From positions 1 through 64,000 of the forward strand of contig DASTSN010000082.1 in the NCBI GenBank assembly GCA_035760665.1: a stretch of 64,000 nt of DNA, read 5' to 3'. The notes under the pieces are model-generated. The model was not told where the DNA came from. It did no database searches and saw only the letters and a program-made list of their open reading frames with translations. Position 1 is the first letter of the stretch. Each line of letters starts with the position of its first letter. This DNA comes from DASTSN01 sp035760665 (lineage in GTDB: Bacteria; Bacteroidota; Bacteroidia; Chitinophagales; Chitinophagaceae). Below are positions 7,679 to 17,009 of this stretch, piece after piece. A program made the position numbers and the translations under genes.

Positions 7679-8816
7679 AGACTAGTTTATTTGAATGATA
7701 TTTTTGTTCTGCTTTATATCCCTCCAGTTCCAGTTTCAGATGTACAATAAAGATTTCTTCTTCAGCAATAACGGTTAGTTCATGTTTACCGGCATATAAC
7801 AGCTCCAACCTTTTTCGCACATTCATAAGACCAATTCCGGCACCCTGTTCTTCCCGGGGTTCCCAGCTTTTGCCGTTCAGCAGTTTCATCTGCATTTGAT
7901 TACCGGTAACAGCTATTTGTAAGTGAATCCACGGCTGATCCAACACGGTACTCGTACCATGTTTAAAACAATTTTCCACAAGCGGCAGCAACAATAACGG
8001 AGCTATAGAAAGCTCCTGTGTGTTTTCTGGAATTTGTATGTGCAAATCCAGCTTGTTCCCGTAACGTATTTTTTCAAGGCTGATATAATCTTGTATCATT
8101 TGCAGTTCCATCTGCAGGGGTACAATTTTTTGAGCGCCAACCTGCAGAGTGTAGCGAAGAATATCAGACAGCCCGGTAATCATTTTTGCCGCGGCCGGCG
8201 AAGCAACCTGTGTATTAGCATATATATTATTGAGTGTATTAAATAAAAAATGCGGATGAATCTGTGCCCGTAAAATCTGCAAACCGGTAGCTGCGTTTTC
8301 AGCCTGCAACTGAAGGTTTCGTTGTTCTTTTAAATACCAATATTTCATCAGCTTTATTGCCGCTGCTAACCCACCAATAGTGATGCCTCCGCGCAAGCCC
8401 GCCAGCAGAGAATAAAACAAGGTTGGCGCATACGGATCATAGGGAAACTTCATATACGCAGGTAGTAAACTGTACCGCAATCCAGTAACAATATTCCGGG
8501 AAATATAGGTGGATATTAAACCGGTTAAAGAAAAAAACAGCAGCGTCCAGCACACTGCTGCCAGGTATTTATGCCGGATAATGTACCGGGGAATGACAAA
8601 ATACATGAGTGCATATGAAATAAATATATGACACGGCATAAAGCCAAAAGAATCGACCAGGGCAATCCGTACACGTTCCGTATAGCTATATTTTATGAAG
8701 GCTGCAGAAAATGCATACAAAAAACCCTGGAACAACCACCAGAATAACCAAAAAGCCAAATGCCTTTGTGTTCTGTAACGTGGCGCATCAGAAAATATAA
8801 ATGAATGCCGGTGCAT
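7671..8816 (-). CDS. LytS-type sensor histidine kinase
   Basis: A 381-residue membrane kinase of the His_kinase (PF06580) family. The N-terminal half holds several membrane segments (about 20-40, 62-80, 86-105, 130-155). It is followed by the phospho-acceptor His187 in QIHPHFLFN, the N box PLVENCFKHG (278-287) and the GAGIGLMNVRKRL block. No periplasmic sensor domain is seen, so any stimulus is sensed in or near the membrane. I chose ATG at 8816 rather than an in-frame GTG ten codons upstream. It phosphorylates the response regulator encoded by the overlapping next gene. Confidence 0.93.
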   Translation of the reverse strand: MHRHSFIFSDAPRYRTQRHLAFWLFWWLFQGFLYAFSAAFIKYSYTERVRIALVDSFGFMPCHIFISYALMYFVIPRYIIRHKYLAAVCWTLLFFSLTGLISTYISRNIVTGLRYSLLPAYMKFPYDPYAPTLFYSLLAGLRGGITIGGLAAAIKLMKYWYLKEQRNLQLQAENAATGLQILRAQIHPHFLFNTLNNIYANTQVASPAAAKMITGLSDILRYTLQVGAQKIVPLQMELQMIQDYISLEKIRYGNKLDLHIQIPENTQELSIAPLLLLPLVENCFKHGTSTVLDQPWIHLQIAVTGNQMQMKLLNGKSWEPREEQGAGIGLMNVRKRLELLYAGKHELTVIAEEEIFIVHLKLELEGYKAEQKYHSNKLVYA

Positions 8817-8953
8817 AACTGGATTTACTAAAATTACAAGGAGCACTTTTCTAAAATCTGAAGAAAATATCTAAACTGTTCATTCGGCGAAAATCCGTGA
8901 CAAACGGGCAATGCAAACAATAGGTGTTCGATTGCCGAACTGCATCAAGATCT

Positions 8954-9298
8954 TTATTTCAAAATTTTGACGACATAGTCCCTGATCATTGCAGGCTGCC
9001 TGTGCTGATCATACAAACTGACAGCTGCTTCGAGTGCCTTTTTTAATTTCATTTTCATCCTTCTTTTCCGGGTATTCAACTTCACGCCGGATAACGATTC
9101 AGTATGAATCAGTACATTTTCATTTGTATAAAAACGCACTACCTGGTTTAAGGGGTCCTGTAAATTATTTTGCACCACCCAGTATCCCTTATCTGAAGCC
9201 CAGGGTGCTGACACAGGACATTCATCCTGTGAAAAACCCACTGTAAAAAAAAGACCGAACAGGAAAGAGATGATAAAATTTTTGCTTTGCTTTTTCAT
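8954..9298 (-). CDS. Small secreted protein of unknown function
   Basis: A 114-residue protein with a signal peptide (MKKQSKNFIISFLFGLFF, cleavage near GFSQ). The mature part has SDKGYWVVQNNLQDPLNQVVRFY-like beta strands, then a basic stretch (KLNTRKRRMKMKLKKAL) and a helical end. I recognise no family. The ATG at 9298 was chosen because it opens the signal peptide and because a promoter (9332-9360) lies just upstream, inside any longer frame. It is a single gene. Confidence 0.72.
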   Translation of the reverse strand: MKKQSKNFIISFLFGLFFTVGFSQDECPVSAPWASDKGYWVVQNNLQDPLNQVVRFYTNENVLIHTESLSGVKLNTRKRRMKMKLKKALEAAVSLYDQHRQPAMIRDYVVKILK

Positions 9299-9331
9299 GA
9301 CATAAAATTTGATGAAGAATATTGTCCGGCT

Positions 9332-9360
9332 CAAACTTATCATGAACAGGCGGGTTCAAA
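9332..9360 (-). promoter_or_regulatory. Promoter of the small secreted protein gene
   Basis: On the minus strand TTTG (9357-9360), a 17-base spacer, then TAAGTTTG (9332-9339) matches the Bacteroidota -33/-7 pattern. The start codon is 33 bases downstream. Confidence 0.55.
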
Positions 9361-9701
9361 TTTTTTTTAAGCTTAACCATAGCGGGGACCAGATAGATAC
9401 TTCCTTATCGTGGCTAAACAGAGTTCGTCGATCACAATGTGGAATTTGTCTTTTTATCGACAGAAACAGGTGTTTCGTAGCAGCAATTTGATGAACGGAA
9501 TCAAATGTAAAATCGTTTAACAAAAAATGGTATGCAGCCGTGTTCAGTAGTCACGTTAACCTGCTTTTTCTGTATTCCTATTTATTACCGGCTTATGATG
9601 TATTGAAGATGACGGGAGAAATACAGCTGTCCTAAAATTTTCTGATGGCGCTACTGCGAGAGAAGTTTTGCAATATTTGTAACACATTGTTTCTGCACTC
9701 G
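9361..9701. other. Non-coding stretch, nothing recognised
   Basis: About 340 bases lie between the end of the beta-CASP gene and the promoter of the small secreted gene. Only short unsupported frames occur. I see no RNA gene, no hairpin with a T tract and no repeat. Confidence 0.5.
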
Positions 9702-11111
9702 TCAAGGTAGTCCTACCTCATAATGCCTGTCAGGGATTTCAACATCGGTGAAGCCTTTGCGCAATAAGCGTTGCTTAAAGTCAATTTGCACATTGTACTC
9801 GCCATGCACCAGGAAAAGCTGCTTCACCTGCCGGGCATCCTGGTGTGCCAGCCATTGGGAGAGATCTTCATAATCGCCATGAGCACTCATACTCCTGATA
9901 GATCCAATTTCCGCATTCACTTCATGCTCCACACCAAAGATGTGCACCTCTTTGGCCCCGGCCAGCAGGCGGCCACCAAGGGAATGAGGTTCGCAATACC
10001 CGGTAAATAATATTGTATTTCGGTGGCTCTCAATGTTATTACTGATGTGATGCTTTACACGGCCGGCGTCTGCCATGCCGCTGGCAGAAATGATCACGAA
10101 GGGACCATTCCTGAAGTTGAGCATTTTGGACTGTTCCACCGTTTTAATATATTTTAATCCTTCAAACATAAACGGATCATGATCGGTTGCTAACACTTTT
10201 TGTATTGTGCGGTTAAAGTATTGCGGATACTTTTTTACAATTTCTGTTGCTTCAATGCTCAGCGGGCTGTCTAAAAAATAATCCAGCGCCGGCAGCCTGT
10301 TTTCCAGTTCCAGCTGATTTAAGGAATATAAGATTTCCTGTGTGCGGCCCACGCTGAAAGCAGGAATAATCAGCTTTCCTTTCTTTTGCAAACAAGCCTT
10401 TTCAATCCATTTGAGCAGCATATCCGGTGTAGTAATATTCATCTCGTGCAGGCTGTTTCCGTAGGTTGATTCCATGATGATATATTCCGCCTGCGGAAAA
10501 TCCTGCGGAGACTTCAGAATAACATCCCGGTAACGCCCCACATCACCGCTGAAGGTGAGTGCCCTTTCTTTCCCATTTTCTGTTATTTTAAGATGCACAC
10601 AGGCACTACCGATGATGTGGCCGGCATCGGTAAACATCGCTTTAACGCCTTCTGTCACATCAAACCAGGTGCCGTATTCCACTTCTACAAAATGCGAGAA
10701 GCTGTTTTTAGCATCTTCCAGGGTGTACAAAGGTTCCAGGTACGGTAACCCTTCAGATGCCCTGCGCTTATTGGTATATTTTATATCGTCTTCCTGTATT
10801 TCTGCTGAATCTTCGAGCAGGACCGCCGTGAGTTCCCTGGTAGCCGGCGTGCAAAAAATTTTACCCGAAAAACCTTCTTTAACCAGTTTCGGGATCAGGC
10901 CACTGTGATCAATATGTGCATGCGAAAGAATCATGACATCAACAGCAGCTGCATCAAAACCAAAGTTCTTATTCAGCGTATCCGTTTCATTACCCAAGCC
11001 CTGGAACATACCGCAGTCCAGTAAAACTTTTTTGCCGTTTTTTAAAGTAAGCAGGTGTTTGGAACCCGTAACTGTGCGGGCGGCGCCATGAAAAGCTATT
11101 TTCATTTGCAA
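9702..11111 (-). CDS. Metallo-beta-lactamase / beta-CASP RNase-like protein
   Basis: A 469-residue protein of the MBL-fold, RNA-specificity (CPSF73-like) family. Motif II is HAHIDHSG (64-71) for two zinc ions. Further metal ligands lie in DAGHIIGSA and FSGDVGR. The beta-CASP insert is about 180-370 (FIISASGMADAGRVKHH is the conserved motif B/C region), and the RMMBL tail has HIFGVEHEVNAEIGSIRSMSAHGD followed by FLVHGE. Members cleave or trim RNA in the cytoplasm; the specific substrate is unknown. The first ATG is used; an ATG two codons later is equally possible. It starts 51 bases after the DUF4442 gene and may be the last gene of the papain-thioredoxin-DUF4442 run. Confidence 0.93.
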   Translation of the reverse strand: MQMKIAFHGAARTVTGSKHLLTLKNGKKVLLDCGMFQGLGNETDTLNKNFGFDAAAVDVMILSHAHIDHSGLIPKLVKEGFSGKIFCTPATRELTAVLLEDSAEIQEDDIKYTNKRRASEGLPYLEPLYTLEDAKNSFSHFVEVEYGTWFDVTEGVKAMFTDAGHIIGSACVHLKITENGKERALTFSGDVGRYRDVILKSPQDFPQAEYIIMESTYGNSLHEMNITTPDMLLKWIEKACLQKKGKLIIPAFSVGRTQEILYSLNQLELENRLPALDYFLDSPLSIEATEIVKKYPQYFNRTIQKVLATDHDPFMFEGLKYIKTVEQSKMLNFRNGPFVIISASGMADAGRVKHHISNNIESHRNTILFTGYCEPHSLGGRLLAGAKEVHIFGVEHEVNAEIGSIRSMSAHGDYEDLSQWLAHQDARQVKQLFLVHGEYNVQIDFKQRLLRKGFTDVEIPDRHYEVGLP

Positions 11112-11162
11112 ATATTTAATTCAAGTATTATCAGCCGTTACCCCTTCCATTTGCTCATTGAA

Positions 11163-11657
11163 TCAGGAAGTTACCGATTTCCTGGCTTTAAATGACCAGG
11201 TAATTAAAAAAACGGCTACTTTCTCCCCAGCTTCATTCACTCCTTCCGATACAGCCGTAAAGGTATGCGGTTCACCGGTTACGGTTGCAGCAATAATAGC
11301 CTGCTTTAGCTCACGACCGTTGTAACAGCTGAAAACTGTAACACCGGTGGCTTTTGTTAAATACCGGGCCTCCATCTTCAAAACAAGCATAGAAACGGGC
11401 GGCTGCATTTTATAAAGATGTGCCATTGCCAGGGCGCCCGTGCTCATTTCCGCTGCCATACTAAGACATGCAAAATAAGTAGACCGGAACGGGTTCTTAG
11501 AAAACCATTTATACGGTACCGTTACTTTACACATATCTTCCGATAATTCACGGACACGAACACCTGAAAAAAAAGCGCTGGGAAGCTTAGCCAGCATAAA
11601 CCATGCCGCCCAAAAGGGATTTTTCATCATCCTGATAAAAGCAGCTGCAGCTTCCAT
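11163..11657 (-). CDS. DUF4442 hotdog-fold protein
   Basis: A 164-residue protein that resembles the DUF4442 group of hotdog-fold (thioesterase-like) proteins: PFWAAWFMLAKLPSAFFSGVRV at the start, VPYKWFSKNPFRSTYFACLSMAAEMSTG in the middle (the helix of the hotdog), and VFSCYNGRELKQAI in the following strand. The N-terminal MEAAAAFIRMMKNP suits a cytoplasmic protein. No catalytic Asp/Glu could be assigned with confidence, so acyl-CoA hydrolysis is only an inference from the fold. It starts 5 bases after the thioredoxin-like gene ends, so the two are co-transcribed. Confidence 0.85.
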   Translation of the reverse strand: MEAAAAFIRMMKNPFWAAWFMLAKLPSAFFSGVRVRELSEDMCKVTVPYKWFSKNPFRSTYFACLSMAAEMSTGALAMAHLYKMQPPVSMLVLKMEARYLTKATGVTVFSCYNGRELKQAIIAATVTGEPHTFTAVSEGVNEAGEKVAVFLITWSFKARKSVTS

Positions 11658-11662
11658 AATTT

Positions 11663-12160
11663 TTATTCTTTGTACTGTGCCGGATCCAATGCAGCAGGTG
11701 TCCAGCTGGCAAAAAAATCAATCACTTTATCCCGGTTGTAGCCCTTTCCTTCTTCGAGGTAGCCTGAATTTTGAGTATGCAGGCGATTACCTTCCCCGTC
11801 AAGAATCAGGAATACAGGAAAGCCAAATCGTTGCGGGTAACCATATTTGGCGAGTAAAGCAGTGTTTTTATTTTCTTTGCTGTAGTTCAGGTGATACACA
11901 ATATAATTCGCATTTACCAGGGAATCTATTTGTTTGTCTGTTGTCATAAACTGATTAAAGCGTGCACACCAAATACACCAGTTTCCGCCGATCATAATAA
12001 ATACGTGGCGGTTAGTTGCCTTTGCTTTCTTTACAGCTACATCAATGGCTTTTGCAGCGTCTTCTTCCGAGTGATACAAATGAAACGTTGACAGGTCTTG
12101 TGAAAAGACATGATTCACAAACAGGAACGAAAGAACAATAATAAAAAACTTTTTATTCAT
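11663..12160 (-). CDS. Secreted thioredoxin-like protein
   Basis: A 165-residue protein with a signal peptide (about 1-20, ending VFSQ) and a thioredoxin fold whose active site is WCIWC (Cys62 and Cys65). The cis-Pro region FGFPVFLIL follows. It resembles the thioredoxin_7 / DUF255-like group that acts in the periplasm on disulfides. A longer frame starts at 12205, but it would overlap the upstream peptidase gene and put 15 residues ahead of the signal peptide, so ATG 12160 (13 bases after that gene) is preferred. It lies between a cysteine peptidase and a DUF4442 gene. Confidence 0.88.
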   Translation of the reverse strand: MNKKFFIIVLSFLFVNHVFSQDLSTFHLYHSEEDAAKAIDVAVKKAKATNRHVFIMIGGNWCIWCARFNQFMTTDKQIDSLVNANYIVYHLNYSKENKNTALLAKYGYPQRFGFPVFLILDGEGNRLHTQNSGYLEEGKGYNRDKVIDFFASWTPAALDPAQYKE

Positions 12161-12173
12161 ACTAGTTATCGGT

Positions 12174-13784
12174 TTATTGTTTATCGATGGCGATGATGGC
12201 TGCAATTACTTTTCCTTCGCTTGCAGCTGTCTCAAATTGCATAGTGCCGCTGGAACCGGTGGTAAACCGAACATTGCGCATCAGCTTATCTCCCAGCACA
12301 TCGTTCAAGCGGCTGCCAAAATCTGATTGCGGGTTCTGGCTGATCTGCTGATTAATACGATTCCAGTCCAGCGAGTCTTTGCTGACGACCACAGCGATCT
12401 CGTCCCTGGTACCAATACTGTCCGGTGTCATACTTTTATCTTTTGGAAAAAGCCGGTAGCCTGTTATGCCACAAAACGGTGAATACCGGGTTTTAGTGGG
12501 GTCTTCCCGTGTGGGATAAGGAAACAGGGTATAACTTGTGCCATCAGTTTCTTTTCCAAAAACATAGATATAGCACTCAGTGTTGTTTTTTATTTCCACT
12601 TTAAACTTGCTGCCAATTTGCACCGGTGATTTTGTTTCAAAACGGTTACCGCCGGAAAGCCGTAATGATAGATAGCCATTCGTTTGCATTTTTCCACCAT
12701 CGAAAGATACCTGCATCAAGCCTATCTCGCAGGAAAAAGCGGTGTTGGCTGCTTCGCCTGTTTTAGCCATTGGATCCAGGCCGTAGACTTCGCGGACATA
12801 GTATTTAAAATCCCCGTACCGCACCCAGGCAAAACCGTTATTTCCCCATTCCGGTCCCCAGCTGTTCATGAGCAGAAAAGCGCCACCATATTTTTTATCA
12901 TCATACCCCACCACACACATCGCATGCCCTCCAAAACCGATCATACTTTGATCGCTGGCATCAGGAACCCATACATCCTGTCCCATCATGGGCTGCATAA
13001 AACTGCCTCCTACCATCATACCAATCACCACAGGCGCCCCTTGTGCAAGGTTTTGCCGTATTGCATTGAGGTCGATAGCATCCGTTCTGTCACCAAGAGA
13101 CAGACGGTTGAATCCATGCATGCGGAATTGTTGTGCCTCCTGTGAAAGAGACGGATCGGGCTGCCGGCTGCAATCCTGGTCGGTGTATTCAAAATCGCTG
13201 TAGGGAACAGAGCCTTGCTTTGTCATAAACTCCATAGCCCGCACAATATATGAGCCCTGGCAGCCATCCAGGCCAATCTGGTTGTATAAAAATGCAGGAC
13301 TGAATTTCAATTGTTCACCTGGCTTACCGGTTCGTGCGGATTCCAGAATGGTTCGTGCAGCATACGCACTGCTCCATGCAACACAACTACCTTGTTGTCC
13401 CTGGTTACCGACATTGGGTGCAAATTTTTGCAGGTTCACACTTTCGGGCAGCGGTTCATTATTGGGATCGTCAATAGACAGCGGTTCATAAATGGCTGCT
13501 TTCTTAAATTGTTCGGGATCCAGCAGACCGCCCGTTGCTAATTGTTGCACAACCTGACTCAGGTTGCACCCGCCTCCTTTGCCCAAAAGAAAATAGCCTG
13601 CTACCGCCAGTACAATCAATATAATTATTCCCTTGCCACGAAACAGGCGAAGCAATAATGGAAGAAGAGTAATCAATCCGCCGCCTCCGCCGCCTCCACC
13701 GGGAAAGTTTGGTTGCCCGCCACCGCCCTGGTTATCGTTATAGTCCTGCTGATCCTGGGGATCATCTGTCATTCTGATCGGCAT
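12174..13784 (-). CDS. Membrane-anchored C1 (papain-like) peptidase with DUF4384-like domain
   Basis: A 536-residue protein. Residues 1-36 are acidic and glycine-rich, followed by a membrane segment (about 50-67). The papain domain is about 110-345, with oxyanion Gln128 and catalytic Cys134 in NQGQQGSCVAWS, His287 in GGHAMCVVGYDD and Asn307 in LMNSWGPEWG. The triad is complete. A beta-rich C-terminal part (about 365-535; GTSYTLFPYPTRED, GTRDEIAVVVS) looks like DUF4384. No signal peptide or pro-region is seen, so the enzyme appears to be tail-out through one membrane helix. It is the first gene of a run with a thioredoxin-like and a DUF4442 protein. The substrate is unknown. Confidence 0.9.
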   Translation of the reverse strand: MPIRMTDDPQDQQDYNDNQGGGGQPNFPGGGGGGGGLITLLPLLLRLFRGKGIIILIVLAVAGYFLLGKGGGCNLSQVVQQLATGGLLDPEQFKKAAIYEPLSIDDPNNEPLPESVNLQKFAPNVGNQGQQGSCVAWSSAYAARTILESARTGKPGEQLKFSPAFLYNQIGLDGCQGSYIVRAMEFMTKQGSVPYSDFEYTDQDCSRQPDPSLSQEAQQFRMHGFNRLSLGDRTDAIDLNAIRQNLAQGAPVVIGMMVGGSFMQPMMGQDVWVPDASDQSMIGFGGHAMCVVGYDDKKYGGAFLLMNSWGPEWGNNGFAWVRYGDFKYYVREVYGLDPMAKTGEAANTAFSCEIGLMQVSFDGGKMQTNGYLSLRLSGGNRFETKSPVQIGSKFKVEIKNNTECYIYVFGKETDGTSYTLFPYPTREDPTKTRYSPFCGITGYRLFPKDKSMTPDSIGTRDEIAVVVSKDSLDWNRINQQISQNPQSDFGSRLNDVLGDKLMRNVRFTTGSSGTMQFETAASEGKVIAAIIAIDKQ

Positions 13785-13910
13785 AAGAAGTGTTTTGGTA
13801 AATGAATATCATCCGAAAAGCTGAACGCTACTAAATATACCAAGTTCAGGTGAAAAGTAAAAAGAAGAAAATTCCGCTGGTAAAGATTTGTCAATAAGAA
13901 GTAATAGGGT

Positions 13911-15125
13911 TTAGATTACTTCCTGCTGGTTTCTGAGTAAGTCGTTGAATTCATCCCGTTTGCGAATTAACCTGGCCTGGCCATTGATCCACAAAACTTC
14001 GGCAGGCTTAAAACGGGCATTAAAATTTGAAGACATTTCAAACCCATAGGCGCCGGCGTTATAAAAAACCAGGTGGTCGCCTTCCCGCACTTCATTGAGC
14101 CGGCGATCCCAGGCAAACGTATCGGTTTCACAGATATTACCAACAACAGAGTAGGTTTTCAACGGGCCATCCGGGTTACTGATGTTCTCTATCCGGTGAT
14201 AAGCATCATAAAACATAGGCCGAATGAGGTGATTAAATCCACTGTCCACACTCACAAAAGTTGCCGATGCCGTTTCCTTGATCACATTTACCGTGGTAAT
14301 AAAATACCCAGATTCGCTGACCATAAATTTCCCCGGCTCAAACCAAACCTGGAAGGAACGATTGGTTTTCGCTGCATACTGCTCAAATGCAGCCTTGATT
14401 TTTTTTGCCAGCAAATGAATATCTGTTTCCGCATCGCCTTCTTTATACGGCACCTTGAAACCACCCCCAAGATCAATAAAGCGCAACGCGGGAAAGTGGG
14501 GCACTATTTCAAATAGCACTTCAATGCCTTTAATAAACACATCCACATCCTGTATTTCGCTGCCGGTATGAATATGCAAATCATGAATCTGTAAATTGTA
14601 TTGCTGAACCACCCGTAATATTTCACTGATTTGGTCAACCGGAATGCCGAATTTACTTTTATCATGCCCTGTGGAAATTTTCAGGTTGCCACCGGCCATG
14701 ATATTAGGTCGTAAGCGAATGCCTACCGGATAAGTATGACCGAATTTATTACCAAATTTTTCAAGATTTGAGAGGCTGTCAATATTAATAATGACCCCCA
14801 GGTTTTTCGCTTCTTCAATTTCACTGAATGCAATACCATTTGACGTGTACAAAATACGGTCAGGCGTAAACCCGGCGTGCAGGGCTAATTTTACTTCATT
14901 AATAGAACTGCAATCTACATTGGCACCCAGCAATTTTATATATTTCAACACATTGATATTTGTAAGCGCTTTACAGGCATAAAAGAAAACGGTATTCGTG
15001 TTTTCAAATGCCTGCACCAGCCTTTGGTACTGTTCTTTTATTTTTTCTGCGTGATAAACATAAACGGGTGTTCCAAATTCCCTGGCAATGTGGATGAGTT
15101 GCTGCTGCGATATACCTTGCGACAT
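13911..15125 (-). CDS. lysA: Diaminopimelate decarboxylase
   Basis: A 404-residue PLP enzyme of fold type III that makes lysine from meso-diaminopimelate. The Schiff-base Lys52 lies in FFYACKALTN. Other family motifs are DCSSINEVKLAL, HIHTGSEI, FIDLGGGFKVPY, FEPGKFMV and the substrate-binding GNICETDTFAWDR. The final aromatic contact lies in YNAGAYGFEMSSNFNARFKPAEVL. The length is normal. The ATG at 15125 gives MSQGISQQQL. It is downstream of scpB but separated from it by a hairpin, so it is probably a separate unit. Confidence 0.96.
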   Translation of the reverse strand: MSQGISQQQLIHIAREFGTPVYVYHAEKIKEQYQRLVQAFENTNTVFFYACKALTNINVLKYIKLLGANVDCSSINEVKLALHAGFTPDRILYTSNGIAFSEIEEAKNLGVIINIDSLSNLEKFGNKFGHTYPVGIRLRPNIMAGGNLKISTGHDKSKFGIPVDQISEILRVVQQYNLQIHDLHIHTGSEIQDVDVFIKGIEVLFEIVPHFPALRFIDLGGGFKVPYKEGDAETDIHLLAKKIKAAFEQYAAKTNRSFQVWFEPGKFMVSESGYFITTVNVIKETASATFVSVDSGFNHLIRPMFYDAYHRIENISNPDGPLKTYSVVGNICETDTFAWDRRLNEVREGDHLVFYNAGAYGFEMSSNFNARFKPAEVLWINGQARLIRKRDEFNDLLRNQQEVI

Positions 15126-15142
15126 AATGTGCGAAAATACTA

Positions 15143-15184
15143 AAATAAAAAAGCGGAACAGGTTCCTGCACCTTATCCCGCTTT
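15143..15184 (-). terminator. Probable terminator of scpB
   Basis: On the minus strand AAAGCGG, an 21-base middle with its own small CAGG/CCTG hairpin, then CCGCTTT followed by a run of T with two A (TTTTTTATTTT). It lies between scpB and lysA. Confidence 0.55.
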
Positions 15185-15204
15185 ACATATGTTTAAAAAA
15201 ATGC

Positions 15205-15903
15205 TCAATTAGTGGCTTCGTCATTGTCGGAGTTTTCAACCAGTTCTCCTTCTTCGGAAACAGAAAGTATTGTCGTGTCATCTGTATCTTCCTGTTTATT
15301 TTCCGTCAACAGTTCCGATTCCGTATGTTTAATAATTGTGGGCTCCACCAGCTGTTCCGGCAATACCTCTTTTATTTTTGGCAGGTCTTCGGCTGTGTTG
15401 ATGCCAAAATAATCCATAAATGTTTTGGAGGTGGAATAAACAAGCGGGTGGCCGGGTAATTTTTCATTTCGTCCGCTGATCACAATCAGATCTTTCTCCA
15501 GCAGTTTTTGCACGGCATAATCACAGCTTACACCGCGAATGGCCTCCATTTCTCCCTTGGTGATCGGCTGTTTGTACGCAATGATCGCCAGTGTTTCCAA
15601 AGCTGCAGCCGAAAGACGTTTCAGGAACTTTTCGCCATTCAGCTGGCCCACTGTTTTATGATAGTCTTTTTTGGTCAGGAACTGCCAGCCGCCACCACTC
15701 ATGCGCACACAAAAGGGGTAAAATTCCGAGTCATATTTTTCCACAATACCTTCTAATGAAGACTCAACCTGGTCCAGCGTGATTTTGTCTTCCATAAAGC
15801 CAAAAGCGTTATTCAGCAATTCGGTAATCTCCAGCGATGTGAGCGGTTTATCGCTGGCAAAAATCAGCGCTTCAATATGCGGTATCAGATTCGTTATTTC
15901 CAT
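15205..15903 (-). CDS. scpB: Segregation and condensation protein B
   Basis: A 232-residue protein with two winged-helix domains typical of ScpB, the kleisin-associated partner of SMC and ScpA. It opens with HIEALIFASDKPLTSLEITELL. The strongest motif is LSAAALETLAIIAYKQPITKGEMEAIRGV, followed by VQKLLEKDLIVISGRNEKLPGHPLVYSTSKTFMDYFGI. The last 50 residues are acidic and low-complexity, longer than in many ScpB proteins. It works in the nucleoid. scpA and smc are not in the window. It stands between atpG and lysA. Confidence 0.95.
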   Translation of the reverse strand: MEITNLIPHIEALIFASDKPLTSLEITELLNNAFGFMEDKITLDQVESSLEGIVEKYDSEFYPFCVRMSGGGWQFLTKKDYHKTVGQLNGEKFLKRLSAAALETLAIIAYKQPITKGEMEAIRGVSCDYAVQKLLEKDLIVISGRNEKLPGHPLVYSTSKTFMDYFGINTAEDLPKIKEVLPEQLVEPTIIKHTESELLTENKQEDTDDTTILSVSEEGELVENSDNDEATN

Positions 15904-16105
15904 AAGTCCCAGCCCTGGCGGGTCATTTTTGCTTTACCAATGAATTAAAGCCCTGGTAATGCAATGATTTTAAAAATTTGTCACTAAACCTGCAAAGGAC
16001 GAATTTACGACCTGCGTTTTTTACCTGAAAACAGTTTTATCAACAAACTTTTGCCAAAATTCCACAAAATGTTGGCAAGTTTTTAACCGTTAGGCGGTTT
16101 CTGGC

Positions 16106-16987
16106 TTATCCCTGCAGGGCAGCTGCACCGCTGACGATCTCGGTCAGTTCCGTGGTAATGGCAGCCTGGCGGGCCCTGTTGTAGGAAATACGCAGCATTC
16201 GTAAAATTTCGTTAGCATTTTCGCTGGCTTTATCCATCGCCGTCATCCTTGCGCCATGCTCAGAAGCATTGGCATCCAGTACGGCCTTGTACAACTGGGT
16301 ATTTAATATTTTCGGCATTAATTCAGCTACCAGCTCTCCCATTGCGGGGTCGAAAATGAAATCGGCTTTTGGTGCACCTTCTTTTTTCTGCACCTTCGGA
16401 ATAGGCAGGAACCGTTCCACGACAAAGCGCTGGGTGGCTGCATTTTTAAATTCGCTGTAAACAATTTCTACCACATCAAACTCCTTGTTTTCGTAAGCTT
16501 TCATCGCAGCCTGGGAGCATTGTTGCACTGCCTCAAAATTCAGTTTCAGCAAAATATCTTTATAGGTATCGGCTACGTTGTAATGATTCTTCAGAAAATG
16601 CTCATAACCTTTTTTACCAATACTCCAGATGGTGACATTGCCTTTTTTATATTGGCTGCTGTACTGCTGAGCTATCTGTGCTTTTGCTGCTTTTATGAGG
16701 TTGGCATTGTATGCTCCGGCGAGTCCGCGGTCGCTGGTGATCACAATGAGCAGTACTTTTTCAACCGGGCGTTCCTCTGCCAGCGACATGCCTACTTCAC
16801 CTTCGCTGTTGCTCACGATATTTCCCAGCATTTCCTGCAATTTTTTTGCGTACGGACGCATTTGAATGATCGCATCCTGGGCGCGGCGCAGTTTGGCGGC
16901 ACTCACCATTTTCATCGCTTTGGTAATCTGCTGAGTGCTTTGTGCTGACTTAATTCTGTTACGTACTTCTTTTAATTGTCCGGGCAT
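16106..16987 (-). CDS. atpG: F1F0 ATP synthase gamma subunit
   Basis: A 293-residue gamma subunit, the central rotor shaft of F1. N-terminal helix: LKEVRNRIKSAQSTQQITKAMKMVSAAKLRRAQ. Rossmann core: VLLIVITSDRGLAGAYNANL. C-terminal helix: SEHGARMTAMDKASENANEIL and YNRARQAAITTELTEIVSGAAAL. The length is normal. It stands alone: the genes on either side are scpB and a lipoprotein, and no other ATP synthase subunit is in the window. A TACCTTTG box (17010-17017, minus strand) 22 bases before the ATG suggests its own promoter. Confidence 0.97.
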   Translation of the reverse strand: MPGQLKEVRNRIKSAQSTQQITKAMKMVSAAKLRRAQDAIIQMRPYAKKLQEMLGNIVSNSEGEVGMSLAEERPVEKVLLIVITSDRGLAGAYNANLIKAAKAQIAQQYSSQYKKGNVTIWSIGKKGYEHFLKNHYNVADTYKDILLKLNFEAVQQCSQAAMKAYENKEFDVVEIVYSEFKNAATQRFVVERFLPIPKVQKKEGAPKADFIFDPAMGELVAELMPKILNTQLYKAVLDANASEHGARMTAMDKASENANEILRMLRISYNRARQAAITTELTEIVSGAAALQG

Positions 16988-17009
16988 AAGAGAGTCTTAA
17001 ATTCGGGCG

